The notes below the pieces were generated by a model. The model was not told the DNA's origin. It searched no databases and worked only from the letters and a program-made list of their open reading frames with translations. From Undibacterium pigrum (lineage in GTDB: Bacteria; Pseudomonadota; Gammaproteobacteria; Burkholderiales; Burkholderiaceae_D), in contig NZ_QJKB01000017.1 of NCBI RefSeq assembly GCF_003201815.1, positions 1 through 64,000 of the forward strand: a stretch of 64,000 nt of DNA, given 5' to 3'. Both the position numbers and the translations under genes were made by a program. This document shows, piece after piece, positions 45,803 to 53,571 of this stretch. Positions within the stretch are counted from its first letter, which is position 1. The number at the start of each line of letters is the position of its first letter.

Positions 45803-47151
45803 TATTTTGCTCCCATCAAGGCATCAGGAAATGCGGTGGCGATCTGTGGAAATATGCATAATAAAATCACGGCCACCAGCATCAATAACAGAAAAGGCAT
45901 GACACCCCAGACGATATCCTTCAAGGGTATATCGGGTGCGATATTCTTGATGACAAAAATATTCAAACCCACAGGTGGATGTATGAGACCCATCTCCATG
46001 ACGATGGTCATGACCACACCAAACCAGATCAGATCAAAGCCAGCTACCTTCAATGGCGGCAAGATGATGGGACACATCATCAGGATAATCGATACCGGCG
46101 GCAGGAAGAAACCAAACACCACCACCATCAGCAAGATCACCGTCAGCAACATCCATTTACTGAGGTGCAGATCGACCACCCATTGCGCGGCTGACTGGCT
46201 GATGTGCAAATAACTCATGACATAAGAATATAACAGCGACATGCCTATGATGAACAGCAGCATGGTCGATTCTTTGATCGTTGAAGTGATGAAGGGTGAA
46301 ATATCTTTTGGTCGCCAGACGCCATACACGACAGCGATGAGCACCATGGCCAGCAAGGCACCGAGACCTGCTGTTTCGGACGGTGTTGCATAACCGCCAT
46401 ACAAGGCCACCATGACACCGATGAGCAGGATGACGAAAGGCAAAACCCGTGGCAGCATCTCGACTTTTTGTGCGAGGCTGAAATGCTCCTCTTCCAGATA
46501 AGCTGATTTGACACCGCCCTGTTCGTAAGCCTTATACGCAATCGCATACTCACGACGCGCCCTGTAGACCGCATAGCCAGAGAATAAAATCACCAGCAAG
46601 ATGCCAGGTCCTATACCAGCCAAAAACAAACGCCCCAAAGACTGTTCAGCGGCAACCGCATACAGGATCATGGTGATTGATGGCGGCAACAAAATACCCA
46701 GAGTACCACCAGCAGCGATAATGCCTGCAGCAAAGCCCGGTGAATAACCACGCCTGCGCATTTCAGGGATGCCAGCAGAACCGATGGCCGAGCAAGTCGC
46801 AGGCGAAGAACCAGCCATGGCCGCAAACATGGCGCATGCAAATACATTGGCGATACCCAGACCACCCGGCACCTTGTGCAACCATGCATGAATGGCAGAA
46901 TACAGGTCACGTCCGGCAGGTGATTTGCCTATCGCCGCACCTTTTAAAATGAACAGCGGTATCGACAGCAAGGTGATCGATGCCATTTCTTCATAGACGT
47001 TCTGGGTGATGGTATCGAGTGACGCAGCAGGCATGAAAAAGTACATGAAGCCAGTGGCCACTACACCCAAAGCAAAGGCGATGGGCATGCCGGAAAACAT
47101 CACGACCAGGGTCACAATGCCATATAAGACGCCAAGGGTAAGCGGACTCAT
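45802..47151 (-). CDS. TRAP transporter large permease (DctM type)
   Basis: The 449-residue protein begins MSPLTLGVLYGIVTLVVMFS and has about 12 membrane helices with the DctM core pattern (FACAMFAAMAGSSPATCSAI and IHPPVGLNIFVIK). It is the ion-coupled channel of the TRAP system. The ATG at 47151 overlaps the small permease stop in an ATGA; longer starts were rejected. Its place directly before mdcA implies malonate or a related dicarboxylate as substrate. Confidence 0.9.
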   Translation of the reverse strand: MSPLTLGVLYGIVTLVVMFSGMPIAFALGVVATGFMYFFMPAASLDTITQNVYEEMASITLLSIPLFILKGAAIGKSPAGRDLYSAIHAWLHKVPGGLGIANVFACAMFAAMAGSSPATCSAIGSAGIPEMRRRGYSPGFAAGIIAAGGTLGILLPPSITMILYAVAAEQSLGRLFLAGIGPGILLVILFSGYAVYRARREYAIAYKAYEQGGVKSAYLEEEHFSLAQKVEMLPRVLPFVILLIGVMVALYGGYATPSETAGLGALLAMVLIAVVYGVWRPKDISPFITSTIKESTMLLFIIGMSLLYSYVMSYLHISQSAAQWVVDLHLSKWMLLTVILLMVVVFGFFLPPVSIILMMCPIILPPLKVAGFDLIWFGVVMTIVMEMGLIHPPVGLNIFVIKNIAPDIPLKDIVWGVMPFLLLMLVAVILLCIFPQIATAFPDALMGAK

Positions 47152-47720
47152 GCTGGCCTCCCTTTGTTGCTTGTATTGGTGGCGGCAGCCAGTAACTGCA
47201 CCAGGATTTGCAACGACAGCAGGGTCATGCCAGTCGCCATCATGGCATAGGGTATCCACAAGGGTGGAGCGAATGTCGATGAAGTCGTTTGCCCATCTAC
47301 CCAGGCTTCATGGAACAGCGTCCAGGATTTCCAGGAAAAGAACATGCAGAATGTCGCACTGATGATATCTACCAGCAACAGGCGAAAGCGGTTGACTGCC
47401 GGAGGCAGGATGGATGACAAGACTTCTATACCTATATGACCACGATAAGACTGCACGTAAGCCGCAGAAAAGAAAGTCACGCCTATCAGCATGAATACCG
47501 ATGCTTCATCCTGCCAGTCTGTCGGTATCTTGAACAAATAGCGCGTGACGACAGAATAAGTGAGGATGAAGGCCGTCAGCAACATGGCAAACATGGATAT
47601 ACTGACGATGGCTTTGTTAAGCCAGTCCAGCACTTTCGCTATTTTTGCCACAAAGGGATCGTCCGGAACCGGGGGACCTGAAGGCCCTCCCTTGCCTTCC
47701 ATTTCAAAGCCATGGCTCAT
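47148..47720 (-). CDS. TRAP transporter small permease (DctQ type)
   Basis: The 190-residue protein has four membrane helices (about 35-165) in the DctQ pattern, including LLTAFILTYSVVTRYLFKIP and TDWQDEASVFMLIGVTFFSA. It links the periplasmic binding protein to the large permease. It overlaps both neighbours by four bases (ATGA), so the three TRAP genes are translationally coupled. Confidence 0.88.
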   Translation of the reverse strand: MSHGFEMEGKGGPSGPPVPDDPFVAKIAKVLDWLNKAIVSISMFAMLLTAFILTYSVVTRYLFKIPTDWQDEASVFMLIGVTFFSAAYVQSYRGHIGIEVLSSILPPAVNRFRLLLVDIISATFCMFFSWKSWTLFHEAWVDGQTTSSTFAPPLWIPYAMMATGMTLLSLQILVQLLAAATNTSNKGRPA

Positions 47721-48739
47721 AGTAATTTCTCCGCCAGTTTCAGCAATTTGGCGCAGTTTTCATTTTTGTCGGCATAGTCTTTCCAGGCCGTTGTGCGGGC
47801 AATAGTTTGCCATTTCTTGACGGTGGCGGCATTCAGGTCGACGACCTTGGCACCTTTCTTTTCATAGACGGTGGCAACTGCAATATCGTCCTGCTTGGCA
47901 GCCTTGATGGCAAAAGCTTCCAGTTCTGCACCAACGGTCATGATGGCGTTTTGCTGGTCTTTCGTCAGCTTGTCAAAAATCACTTTCGACATCATCAAGG
48001 GCTCAAACATATACCAGTAACTTTGGCCGCGGCCACTGGTCAGGAACTTGGATACTTCTTCGAGGCGGAAAGAAATCAGGGAAGTCGATGAAGTCATGGC
48101 TGCTTCCATCGCCCCTGTCTGCATGGCAGCATAGATTTCATTCGATGGCAGGGATACGACGGCAGCACCAGCAGCTTTTAATACCAGATCGACTTCACGT
48201 GAACCACCACGTATCTTCATGCCCTTGACATCATCCGGGTCCACCACGGCCTTGGTGCGCGATGCCACGCCACCCGCCTGCCAGATCCAGCTAACTATAA
48301 CGATGCCCTTGTCGAGCAAGAGTTTATTAAGCTCTTTGCCGACTTCAGCATTTTTCCATGCTGCACCAACTTCATAGGATGGCACCAGGCCGGGCATGAG
48401 GCCAATATTCACTTCTGGTACTTCACCACCGGCATACGATAAAGGCACCAGCGACAAATCCAGCGCGCCCTTACGCATGGATGAGAATTGCGCATTGGTC
48501 TTCATCAAAGAAGAACCGGGGTAAACCTCAAACTTCAGGCTGCCATTCGTGCGCTTTTGTACTTCTGCGGCAAACATGCGACACAGGCGATCACGAAAAT
48601 CGCCTTCTTCCAGCGTGCCACCAGGGAATTGGTGGGAAATCTTTAAGGCTGTGCTTTGCGCCCATGATGGCGACCATGCCGCCGCCAAGGGTGTCAGACT
48701 TAAAGCTTGCAAGACTGTTCTTCTCTTCAGTTGCGACAT
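47717..48739 (-). CDS. TRAP transporter substrate-binding protein (DctP family)
   Basis: The 340-residue protein has a signal peptide with a twin-arginine-like KRRTVLQAL and a cleavage region near SWAQS, followed by the DctP fold with DDVKGMKIRGGSREVDLVLK, the conserved ligand-carboxylate arginine region, and WQAGGVASRTKAVV. It is the periplasmic binding protein, here presumably for malonate. It heads the minus-strand operon. The start chosen begins MSQLKRRT; a longer start would add 15 unlike residues. Confidence 0.88.
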   Translation of the reverse strand: MSQLKRRTVLQALSLTPLAAAWSPSWAQSTALKISHQFPGGTLEEGDFRDRLCRMFAAEVQKRTNGSLKFEVYPGSSLMKTNAQFSSMRKGALDLSLVPLSYAGGEVPEVNIGLMPGLVPSYEVGAAWKNAEVGKELNKLLLDKGIVIVSWIWQAGGVASRTKAVVDPDDVKGMKIRGGSREVDLVLKAAGAAVVSLPSNEIYAAMQTGAMEAAMTSSTSLISFRLEEVSKFLTSGRGQSYWYMFEPLMMSKVIFDKLTKDQQNAIMTVGAELEAFAIKAAKQDDIAVATVYEKKGAKVVDLNAATVKKWQTIARTTAWKDYADKNENCAKLLKLAEKLL

Positions 48740-48851
48740 GATTACTCCTAAGGTTTTTATGGATGCGACATCTCTTTTTGACAAGGTTTTTCCCTGTCTT
48801 TGCTCTTTGCATATCCCGCTTAAAGCTCTGCTTTGTATGCTTTATTAAAAT

Positions 48852-48865
48852 TCTTGTATACAAGA
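48852..48865. promoter_or_regulatory. Perfect palindrome, candidate GntR/MdcY operator
   Basis: TCTTGTATACAAGA is a 14-bp perfect palindrome in the gap between the divergent TRAP/mdc operon and the GntR gene. It contains TTGTATACAA, the core expected for FCD-type GntR regulators, and resembles the site ATTGTATACAAT that I recall for MdcY of Acinetobacter. It probably controls both transcripts. Confidence 0.7.
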
Positions 48866-48923
48866 TCGACTATTTTGCATTCAAAGTCAACTTGAATATA
48901 TACTGGACGCATGAATTACTTAA

Positions 48924-49589
48924 ATGCACAGCAAAATGAAAAACCGTTCAGCCAGCCTGCGAGAAGAAATAGAAGAGTTGATAGCAACAGGGCAACTACA
49001 GCCTGGCCATCATCTCGATGAAACAGAGCTGGCCGAGCGCTTTGGCGTATCGCGCACACCCATCCGTGAGGCACTGATACAACTGGCATCGATGGGCATC
49101 ATAGAAATGCGGCCAAGGCGCGGGGCTCAAGTCGCCACGATCAGCCCGCAGCAACTGGTGGAGATGTTTGAAGTCATGGCAGAGTTTGAAGCCATGTGTG
49201 GCCGCATGGCGGCACGCCGCATGTCGAAACAGGAACAGGCTGATTTAAAAACTGCCCATGAAGCCTGCAAAGAAGCGCGTGATGCGGAAGACCCGGACGA
49301 ATATTTTTACAAGAATGAAGTGTTTCACTACCTGATTTATCGCGGCAGCCATAATGATTTTCTGGAGACGCAGGCGATTAACCTGCACCGCCGCCTGCGG
49401 CCTTACCGTCGCCTGCAACTGCGCGTACGTGACCGTGTTGCCAATTCGTATAACGAACATGACCAGGTGGTACAGGCTATCTTGCAAGGCGAGGCTGAAC
49501 TTACCGCAAATTTATTGCGCGGCCATATCATGATACAGGGTCAGCGTTTTGCAGACTTGATTGCGTCGCTACCGCGCCAAAGTTCCTGA
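48924..49589 (+). CDS. GntR-family (FCD) transcriptional regulator of the malonate operon
   Basis: The 221-residue protein has an N-terminal winged HTH (about residues 10-72, ELAERFGVSRTPIREALIQL) and a C-terminal FCD domain with metal-binding His residues (EVFHYLIYRGSHN; LRGHI). It is divergent from the TRAP/mdc operon with a palindrome between them and matches the position of MdcY-type repressors that respond to malonate or malonyl intermediates. An inner ATG four residues later is possible. Confidence 0.85.
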   Translation: MHSKMKNRSASLREEIEELIATGQLQPGHHLDETELAERFGVSRTPIREALIQLASMGIIEMRPRRGAQVATISPQQLVEMFEVMAEFEAMCGRMAARRMSKQEQADLKTAHEACKEARDAEDPDEYFYKNEVFHYLIYRGSHNDFLETQAINLHRRLRPYRRLQLRVRDRVANSYNEHDQVVQAILQGEAELTANLLRGHIMIQGQRFADLIASLPRQSS

Positions 49590-49622
49590 ACCACTAAGCA
49601 GGTGTCCCCGGCAATAATGCAA

Positions 49623-50681
49623 TCACTGCCCCAGGTCTTCATGCTTGATTTTTTCGGCGGTCAATAATTTAACTTGCCTGCCTTGTAAATCCGCATCCAG
49701 TTGCCCCAGTCTGATGCGAAAATATTTGTACGGTTTCACTTCATAAGTAGGACCGGGCACGACCTTGTCATCCAGCATAAGGTCCAGGACCAGATGGCGA
49801 TTTTCATCTGCATAAGCGACATAATCAAAAAAGCAGGCTTCGCCACTCATTTCCGGATAAATCAATTTGGTTTTTCCATCCAGCAGGGCAAGCACATCTC
49901 TTTCTTCCTTGCGCAGCACCATCATGCGTGGCTGGGCAGTTCTTTGTTGTGCCATCAATTTTTCTGTCAGCCCTCTGTCGCTGAGTCGTATCCAGAACAT
50001 GGCCAGGCAGCGATCAATGGCCAGCAACTGATGCCCTGTACCAGGATCACGCTGGAAACTGACGACGGCAGGTTTGATGGTCGTTTTTTCTTTTGGTTTT
50101 TCAGTCTCTGGCTTCCGTTCTTTTTCCAGATCGGCGTTGCGTCTGGCCACATCTGCCCTGGCTTCTGCCAGCGTGGGTATGCCCAGTGCTTTTCTTTCCT
50201 GGTCCGTCACTGCTGTTTCATCGACTTCATATAATTTCCATGGCTGCAGGCTACCATGCTGGATAGTCTGCGAACCATACCACTGCGGCTTGTTCAACAT
50301 CATCATCATTCTGTCCCAGGCCAAAGCGCGCAGACGCTGGTAACGCACCTGATCAGCCTGGAGAGTCACGGCAATATTGATGAGACTGTATGCGAGGCGT
50401 ATATCTTCCAGCGTCGTGCCATGCTGGTAAATCATGGCTGCGTGAAAATAATCTTCTGCACTATTCAGTTTCGCAGTTTGCAGCATGAGCAGGACCGCAG
50501 CACGTCTATCCCTGTCATTATTGATGATGTGTGAAAAGTCATTCTGTACTGATTTGCGCTCGCTCTGATCTGCCTCGTACATGGCACGCAAGCTCTCATT
50601 CGATGCGGCGCAACTGCTGCTGGCGAGGCCAGCAAATGTCACTGCGATCAGGATGTATTGCAGTAGCTGCTTCTTGCGCAT
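49623..50681 (-). CDS. Exported protein of unknown function
   Basis: I do not recognise this 352-residue protein. It begins MRKKQLLQYILIAVTFAGLASS and has a cleavable signal region ending near SCAAS; a Cys is present but the lipobox is poor. A helical N-terminal part (residues 25-200) is followed by a Lys/Glu/Pro-rich linker (KERKPETEKPKEKTTIKP) and a C-terminal domain with several aromatic and charged residues. The sequence lies convergent to the GntR gene, downstream of the HD-GYP gene across an inverted repeat. The start was chosen for the signal peptide. Confidence 0.65.
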   Translation of the reverse strand: MRKKQLLQYILIAVTFAGLASSSCAASNESLRAMYEADQSERKSVQNDFSHIINNDRDRRAAVLLMLQTAKLNSAEDYFHAAMIYQHGTTLEDIRLAYSLINIAVTLQADQVRYQRLRALAWDRMMMMLNKPQWYGSQTIQHGSLQPWKLYEVDETAVTDQERKALGIPTLAEARADVARRNADLEKERKPETEKPKEKTTIKPAVVSFQRDPGTGHQLLAIDRCLAMFWIRLSDRGLTEKLMAQQRTAQPRMMVLRKEERDVLALLDGKTKLIYPEMSGEACFFDYVAYADENRHLVLDLMLDDKVVPGPTYEVKPYKYFRIRLGQLDADLQGRQVKLLTAEKIKHEDLGQ

Positions 50682-50693
50682 GAGAGTCCCTTC

Positions 50694-50733
50694 AGTAGAA
50701 TTATTGGCATTTATGAATGCCAATAATTCTACT
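50694..50733. repeat. 18-bp perfect inverted repeat between two minus-strand genes
   Basis: AGTAGAATTATTGGCATT and its exact reverse complement are separated by TATG. The right arm overlaps the last bases of the HD-GYP gene at 50732-50733, and the left arm lies upstream of the next gene's start. No T-run follows in either direction, so it is not a classical terminator. It could be an mRNA-stabilising hairpin or a protein-binding site. Confidence 0.8.
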
Positions 50734-52024
50734 ATGGCTTGCGCTGATTTTCTGCTTTTTGTGTATCAAAGAAATAAGTCATGCGCTTGCGTGGACTCAG
50801 GTAGTCATACACTTCTGGCGACAACTGGCCGGGCTTGAGGCTGGACGTGATGTCGAGTATGGGTTCGTGTATCAGGTCGATGATGATGGCTTCGGACTTG
50901 GGCACACTGGGGTCGTAAATCAAGACGCTGGGACGCAGCGGCTTGCCAGAATTCACCGCCACCACCATGCCGAGAGTGCCATCACTGAGCTTGACGATGG
51001 TGCCTGGCGGATACACGCCCATGCAGCGTATGAAGAGGTTCAGTGCAGGGGCATCGAATTGCTTGCGCTGATGGGCAAACATATATGACATGGCTTCATA
51101 CGGGCTCAGTGAATCTGCCGGATTTGGTTTATTACACAGATTATCGTAGGCATTGGTAATAGCGACTATGCGTGCCAGTGGCGAGATGCGTTCAGCCTTG
51201 AGTTGCTGCGGATAACCACTGCCATCCACCATTTCATGATGCTGGGCGATGATATCTGTCGCGCCTTTGGACAAGTTCAGCTTCTCGGCGATTTGCTGTC
51301 CATAATGGCTATGCATCTGCAAGAGATTTTGCTCGGCCTTGGTCAGTGCAAAAGTCTTGTTGACGATACGGTCAGGGATTTCTATCTTGCCTATGTCATG
51401 GAACATACAACCCATGCCTAGTTGCTTGATGTCGTCTGCCGGGAAAGATAATTCCTTCGCCAGCATCATGGTCAGTACAGCGACATTCAGGGAATGATAA
51501 TAAGACTCTTCGCCAACGATCTTGTCGTTCATGAGATGGATGGCAATGTCTTTATCAACCAGCAAGGAATCCAGCATTTGCTGCACCAGTTGGTCCGCTT
51601 CCCGCACTGACTCTTGCGGTCGTGAAAACAGGTTCCTGGTAATGTTCTTGAGTGTATTGGCTGCCTTCAGCAATTGCTTTTCACATTGAGCGATGTCGTT
51701 ACGCTCCTTGATCAGTCGTTCTATGCGTGCTTTTTTTTCTGCGATCAGCGCCAGTTCTTCTGGCGTATGTACGATGGCAGGCTCAGGCTCTGCCATATCT
51801 GCAGATTTGGGCTGCGGCGGCAATGGACGATTATCTGACTTGGCCGGGCTGACCCTGATGGTTTTCAAACCCAGGTGCTTGATCGCATTGATTTCTTCCT
51901 GGCTCTTGATCTTGAAACTGTTCAGGGCAAAAGAATGCTCCAGCCATGAAATATCAAGATGCACATACAAGCCTATGCATAATTGTTCTACCGGGACATT
52001 GACCGTCGTTGAAGCTGCGCACAT
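50732..52024 (-). CDS. HD-GYP domain cyclic-di-GMP phosphodiesterase with DUF3391 N-terminus
   Basis: The 430-residue protein starts MCAASTTVNVPVEQLCIGLYVHLD, the DUF3391 domain (about 1-130), then an HD-GYP domain (about 170-380) with FHDIGKIEIPDRIV, a downstream HHEMVDGSGYP motif and NAYDNLCNKP. It probably hydrolyses c-di-GMP to GMP and controls motility or biofilm. The HD and GYP motifs are intact, so activity is expected. It is divergent from the queuosine-precursor transporter gene. Confidence 0.9.
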   Translation of the reverse strand: MCAASTTVNVPVEQLCIGLYVHLDISWLEHSFALNSFKIKSQEEINAIKHLGLKTIRVSPAKSDNRPLPPQPKSADMAEPEPAIVHTPEELALIAEKKARIERLIKERNDIAQCEKQLLKAANTLKNITRNLFSRPQESVREADQLVQQMLDSLLVDKDIAIHLMNDKIVGEESYYHSLNVAVLTMMLAKELSFPADDIKQLGMGCMFHDIGKIEIPDRIVNKTFALTKAEQNLLQMHSHYGQQIAEKLNLSKGATDIIAQHHEMVDGSGYPQQLKAERISPLARIVAITNAYDNLCNKPNPADSLSPYEAMSYMFAHQRKQFDAPALNLFIRCMGVYPPGTIVKLSDGTLGMVVAVNSGKPLRPSVLIYDPSVPKSEAIIIDLIHEPILDITSSLKPGQLSPEVYDYLSPRKRMTYFFDTQKAENQRKP

Positions 52025-52203
52025 GTAAACACTTAAAAACTGGATTGAACTGGACTAAGCTCATTGTAGCAAAATGCGATAGCGCATTTTCCAACAAAAA
52101 CACCGGGCCAGGTTGACAAGTTTGCGCAACCTGCATGAATATGCCTGAAGACTCTCTTTGCTTGCAAACATAATAACGATAGCGATATTCCAGGATAAAT
52201 CTG

Positions 52204-52914
52204 ATGACACGTTCACTTGCCAGTTATAAATATTATGACTTTGTTATGGCCGCTTTTGTGACGGTCTTGCTGTGCTCCAACCTGATCGGGGCAGCCAAAG
52301 CGGCGCAGGTGACCCTGCCTGTGCTGGGGACGGTCACTTTTGGTGCCGGTGTGCTGTTTTTCCCCATCTCTTATATTTTTGGCGATGTGCTGACTGAAGT
52401 CTATGGCTATGGCCGTGACCGCCGTGTGATCTGGGCGGGCTTTGGTGCGGTGCTGTTTGCCGCCATCATGTCCATGGTGGTGCTGGCACTGACACCGGCA
52501 GCAGACCCTTTCAATACCGAATACCAGACCCATCTGAATGCAGTATTTGGCAATACCCCCAGGATCATCCTGGGCTCAGTCACGGCCTTCTGGTGTGGCA
52601 GTTTTGTCAACAGCTATGTATTGGCCAAGATGAAGCTGGCGATGCAGGGCAGGCATTTGTGGATGCGCACTATAGGCTCGACCATCTGTGGCGAGTTTGT
52701 CGATTCCAGCCTGTTTTATGTGATTGCCTTTTATGGTATCTGGTCAGACAGCCAGTTAGTCACAGTCATGGTGGCACAATATATTTTGAAAACCAGCTGG
52801 GAAGTTGTCATGACACCGGTGACTTATAAAGTCGTTGCTTTCCTGAAGCGTAAAGAGAATGAAGACTATTATGACAAAGATACCAATTTCACACCTTTCC
52901 AATTAAAAGTCTAA
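52204..52914 (+). CDS. yhhQ: Queuosine precursor transporter (YhhQ/QueT-like)
   Basis: The 236-residue protein has about six membrane helices and family motifs SNLIGAAKAAQ, FPISYIFGDVLTEVYGYGRDRR and FVDSSLFYVIAFYGIW. YhhQ-type proteins import preQ0 or preQ1 for the tRNA base queuosine. No preQ1 riboswitch-like motif is visible in the 179 bases upstream. The ATG is supported by CAGGATA before it. Confidence 0.92.
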   Translation: MTRSLASYKYYDFVMAAFVTVLLCSNLIGAAKAAQVTLPVLGTVTFGAGVLFFPISYIFGDVLTEVYGYGRDRRVIWAGFGAVLFAAIMSMVVLALTPAADPFNTEYQTHLNAVFGNTPRIILGSVTAFWCGSFVNSYVLAKMKLAMQGRHLWMRTIGSTICGEFVDSSLFYVIAFYGIWSDSQLVTVMVAQYILKTSWEVVMTPVTYKVVAFLKRKENEDYYDKDTNFTPFQLKV

Positions 52915-53040
52915 GCTGCAAAAACATTTCACCCTGGAAATTCTTCTGGAACTGGAGTGCACCGGCAAAAGTGGGCTGCTAAAGTTTTAGGCAATTTGAC
53001 CGTTCTAAGAGCGAACAGCCTTACTACAAGCACTTATGTC

Positions 53041-53349
53041 ATGTTTCCATTGAAAGTATTCCGTATCTTCGAGCAAGCCGCAGAAACGCCGCATGCCACC
53101 AGCCAGTACCGCCGCCAAGTTTCGCATGGGCAAGCACATGATGGTAAATCTGCCAGTGAGGAAGCCACCTGGCCAGATGTCGAGCGTCGTCAAATTGAAA
53201 ACCGACGCAGTGCTGATCGCCGCGAAAAACAGCAAGCCATTTTGCTCAATACCCGCAAATTACAAGGCAGGCGAAAAGACCCCGGCCGGCGCCTGAGCGA
53301 CAAACTCGCAGCACCAAATTCACGCATCCATTTTTCCATCAAGGGCTAG
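53041..53349 (+). CDS. Small charged protein of unknown function
   Basis: I do not recognise this 102-residue protein. It begins MFPLKVFRIFEQAAETPHAT and has an Arg/Glu-rich middle segment (VERRQIENRRSADRREKQQA) and a second basic cluster RKLQGRRKDPGRRLSDK. The repeated DRR/RRxxD pattern suggests a nucleic-acid-binding or cytosolic adaptor. A GTG at 52957 would add 28 residues; no ribosome binding site decides. It lies between yhhQ and the convergent DUF2892 gene. Confidence 0.5.
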   Translation: MFPLKVFRIFEQAAETPHATSQYRRQVSHGQAHDGKSASEEATWPDVERRQIENRRSADRREKQQAILLNTRKLQGRRKDPGRRLSDKLAAPNSRIHFSIKG

Positions 53350-53361
53350 TGCTGCGCCTTC

Positions 53362-53571
53362 TTAGTTGCCCGCTCTTGCACCGAGCTTGCGCATCATGGT
53401 TTCCATCAAGCACCATTTGGTAAAACCACTCTGCAACAGGTTGATGCCCACGAAGGCGGTAAAGGCAAGCCACCATTGGTCAAGAAACAGCGGGCTACCG
53501 GGTATGCCCAGCGCCAGACTTAAGAGGATAAAGCAGCCTGCAATGATGCGTACGATTTGCCAACTGGTCAT
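53362..53571 (-). CDS. DUF2892 small membrane protein (YgaP-like membrane domain)
   Basis: The 69-residue protein has two hydrophobic helices and the segments RIIAGCFILLSLALGI and FVGINLLQSGFTKWCLMETMM, matching DUF2892. The same domain anchors the rhodanese YgaP of E. coli in the membrane, where YgaV, a sulfur-responsive ArsR protein, controls it. Here the rhodanese part is absent. The ATG overlaps the stop of the RND permease in an ATGA, so translation is coupled to the pump. This position supports a shared function. Confidence 0.85.
   Translation of the reverse strand: MTSWQIVRIIAGCFILLSLALGIPGSPLFLDQWWLAFTAFVGINLLQSGFTKWCLMETMMRKLGARAGN

Noticed and set aside
52025-52203. Possible preQ1 riboswitch before the queuosine-precursor transporter
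   Set aside because: I looked for the short hairpin followed by an A-rich tail and found no convincing match.
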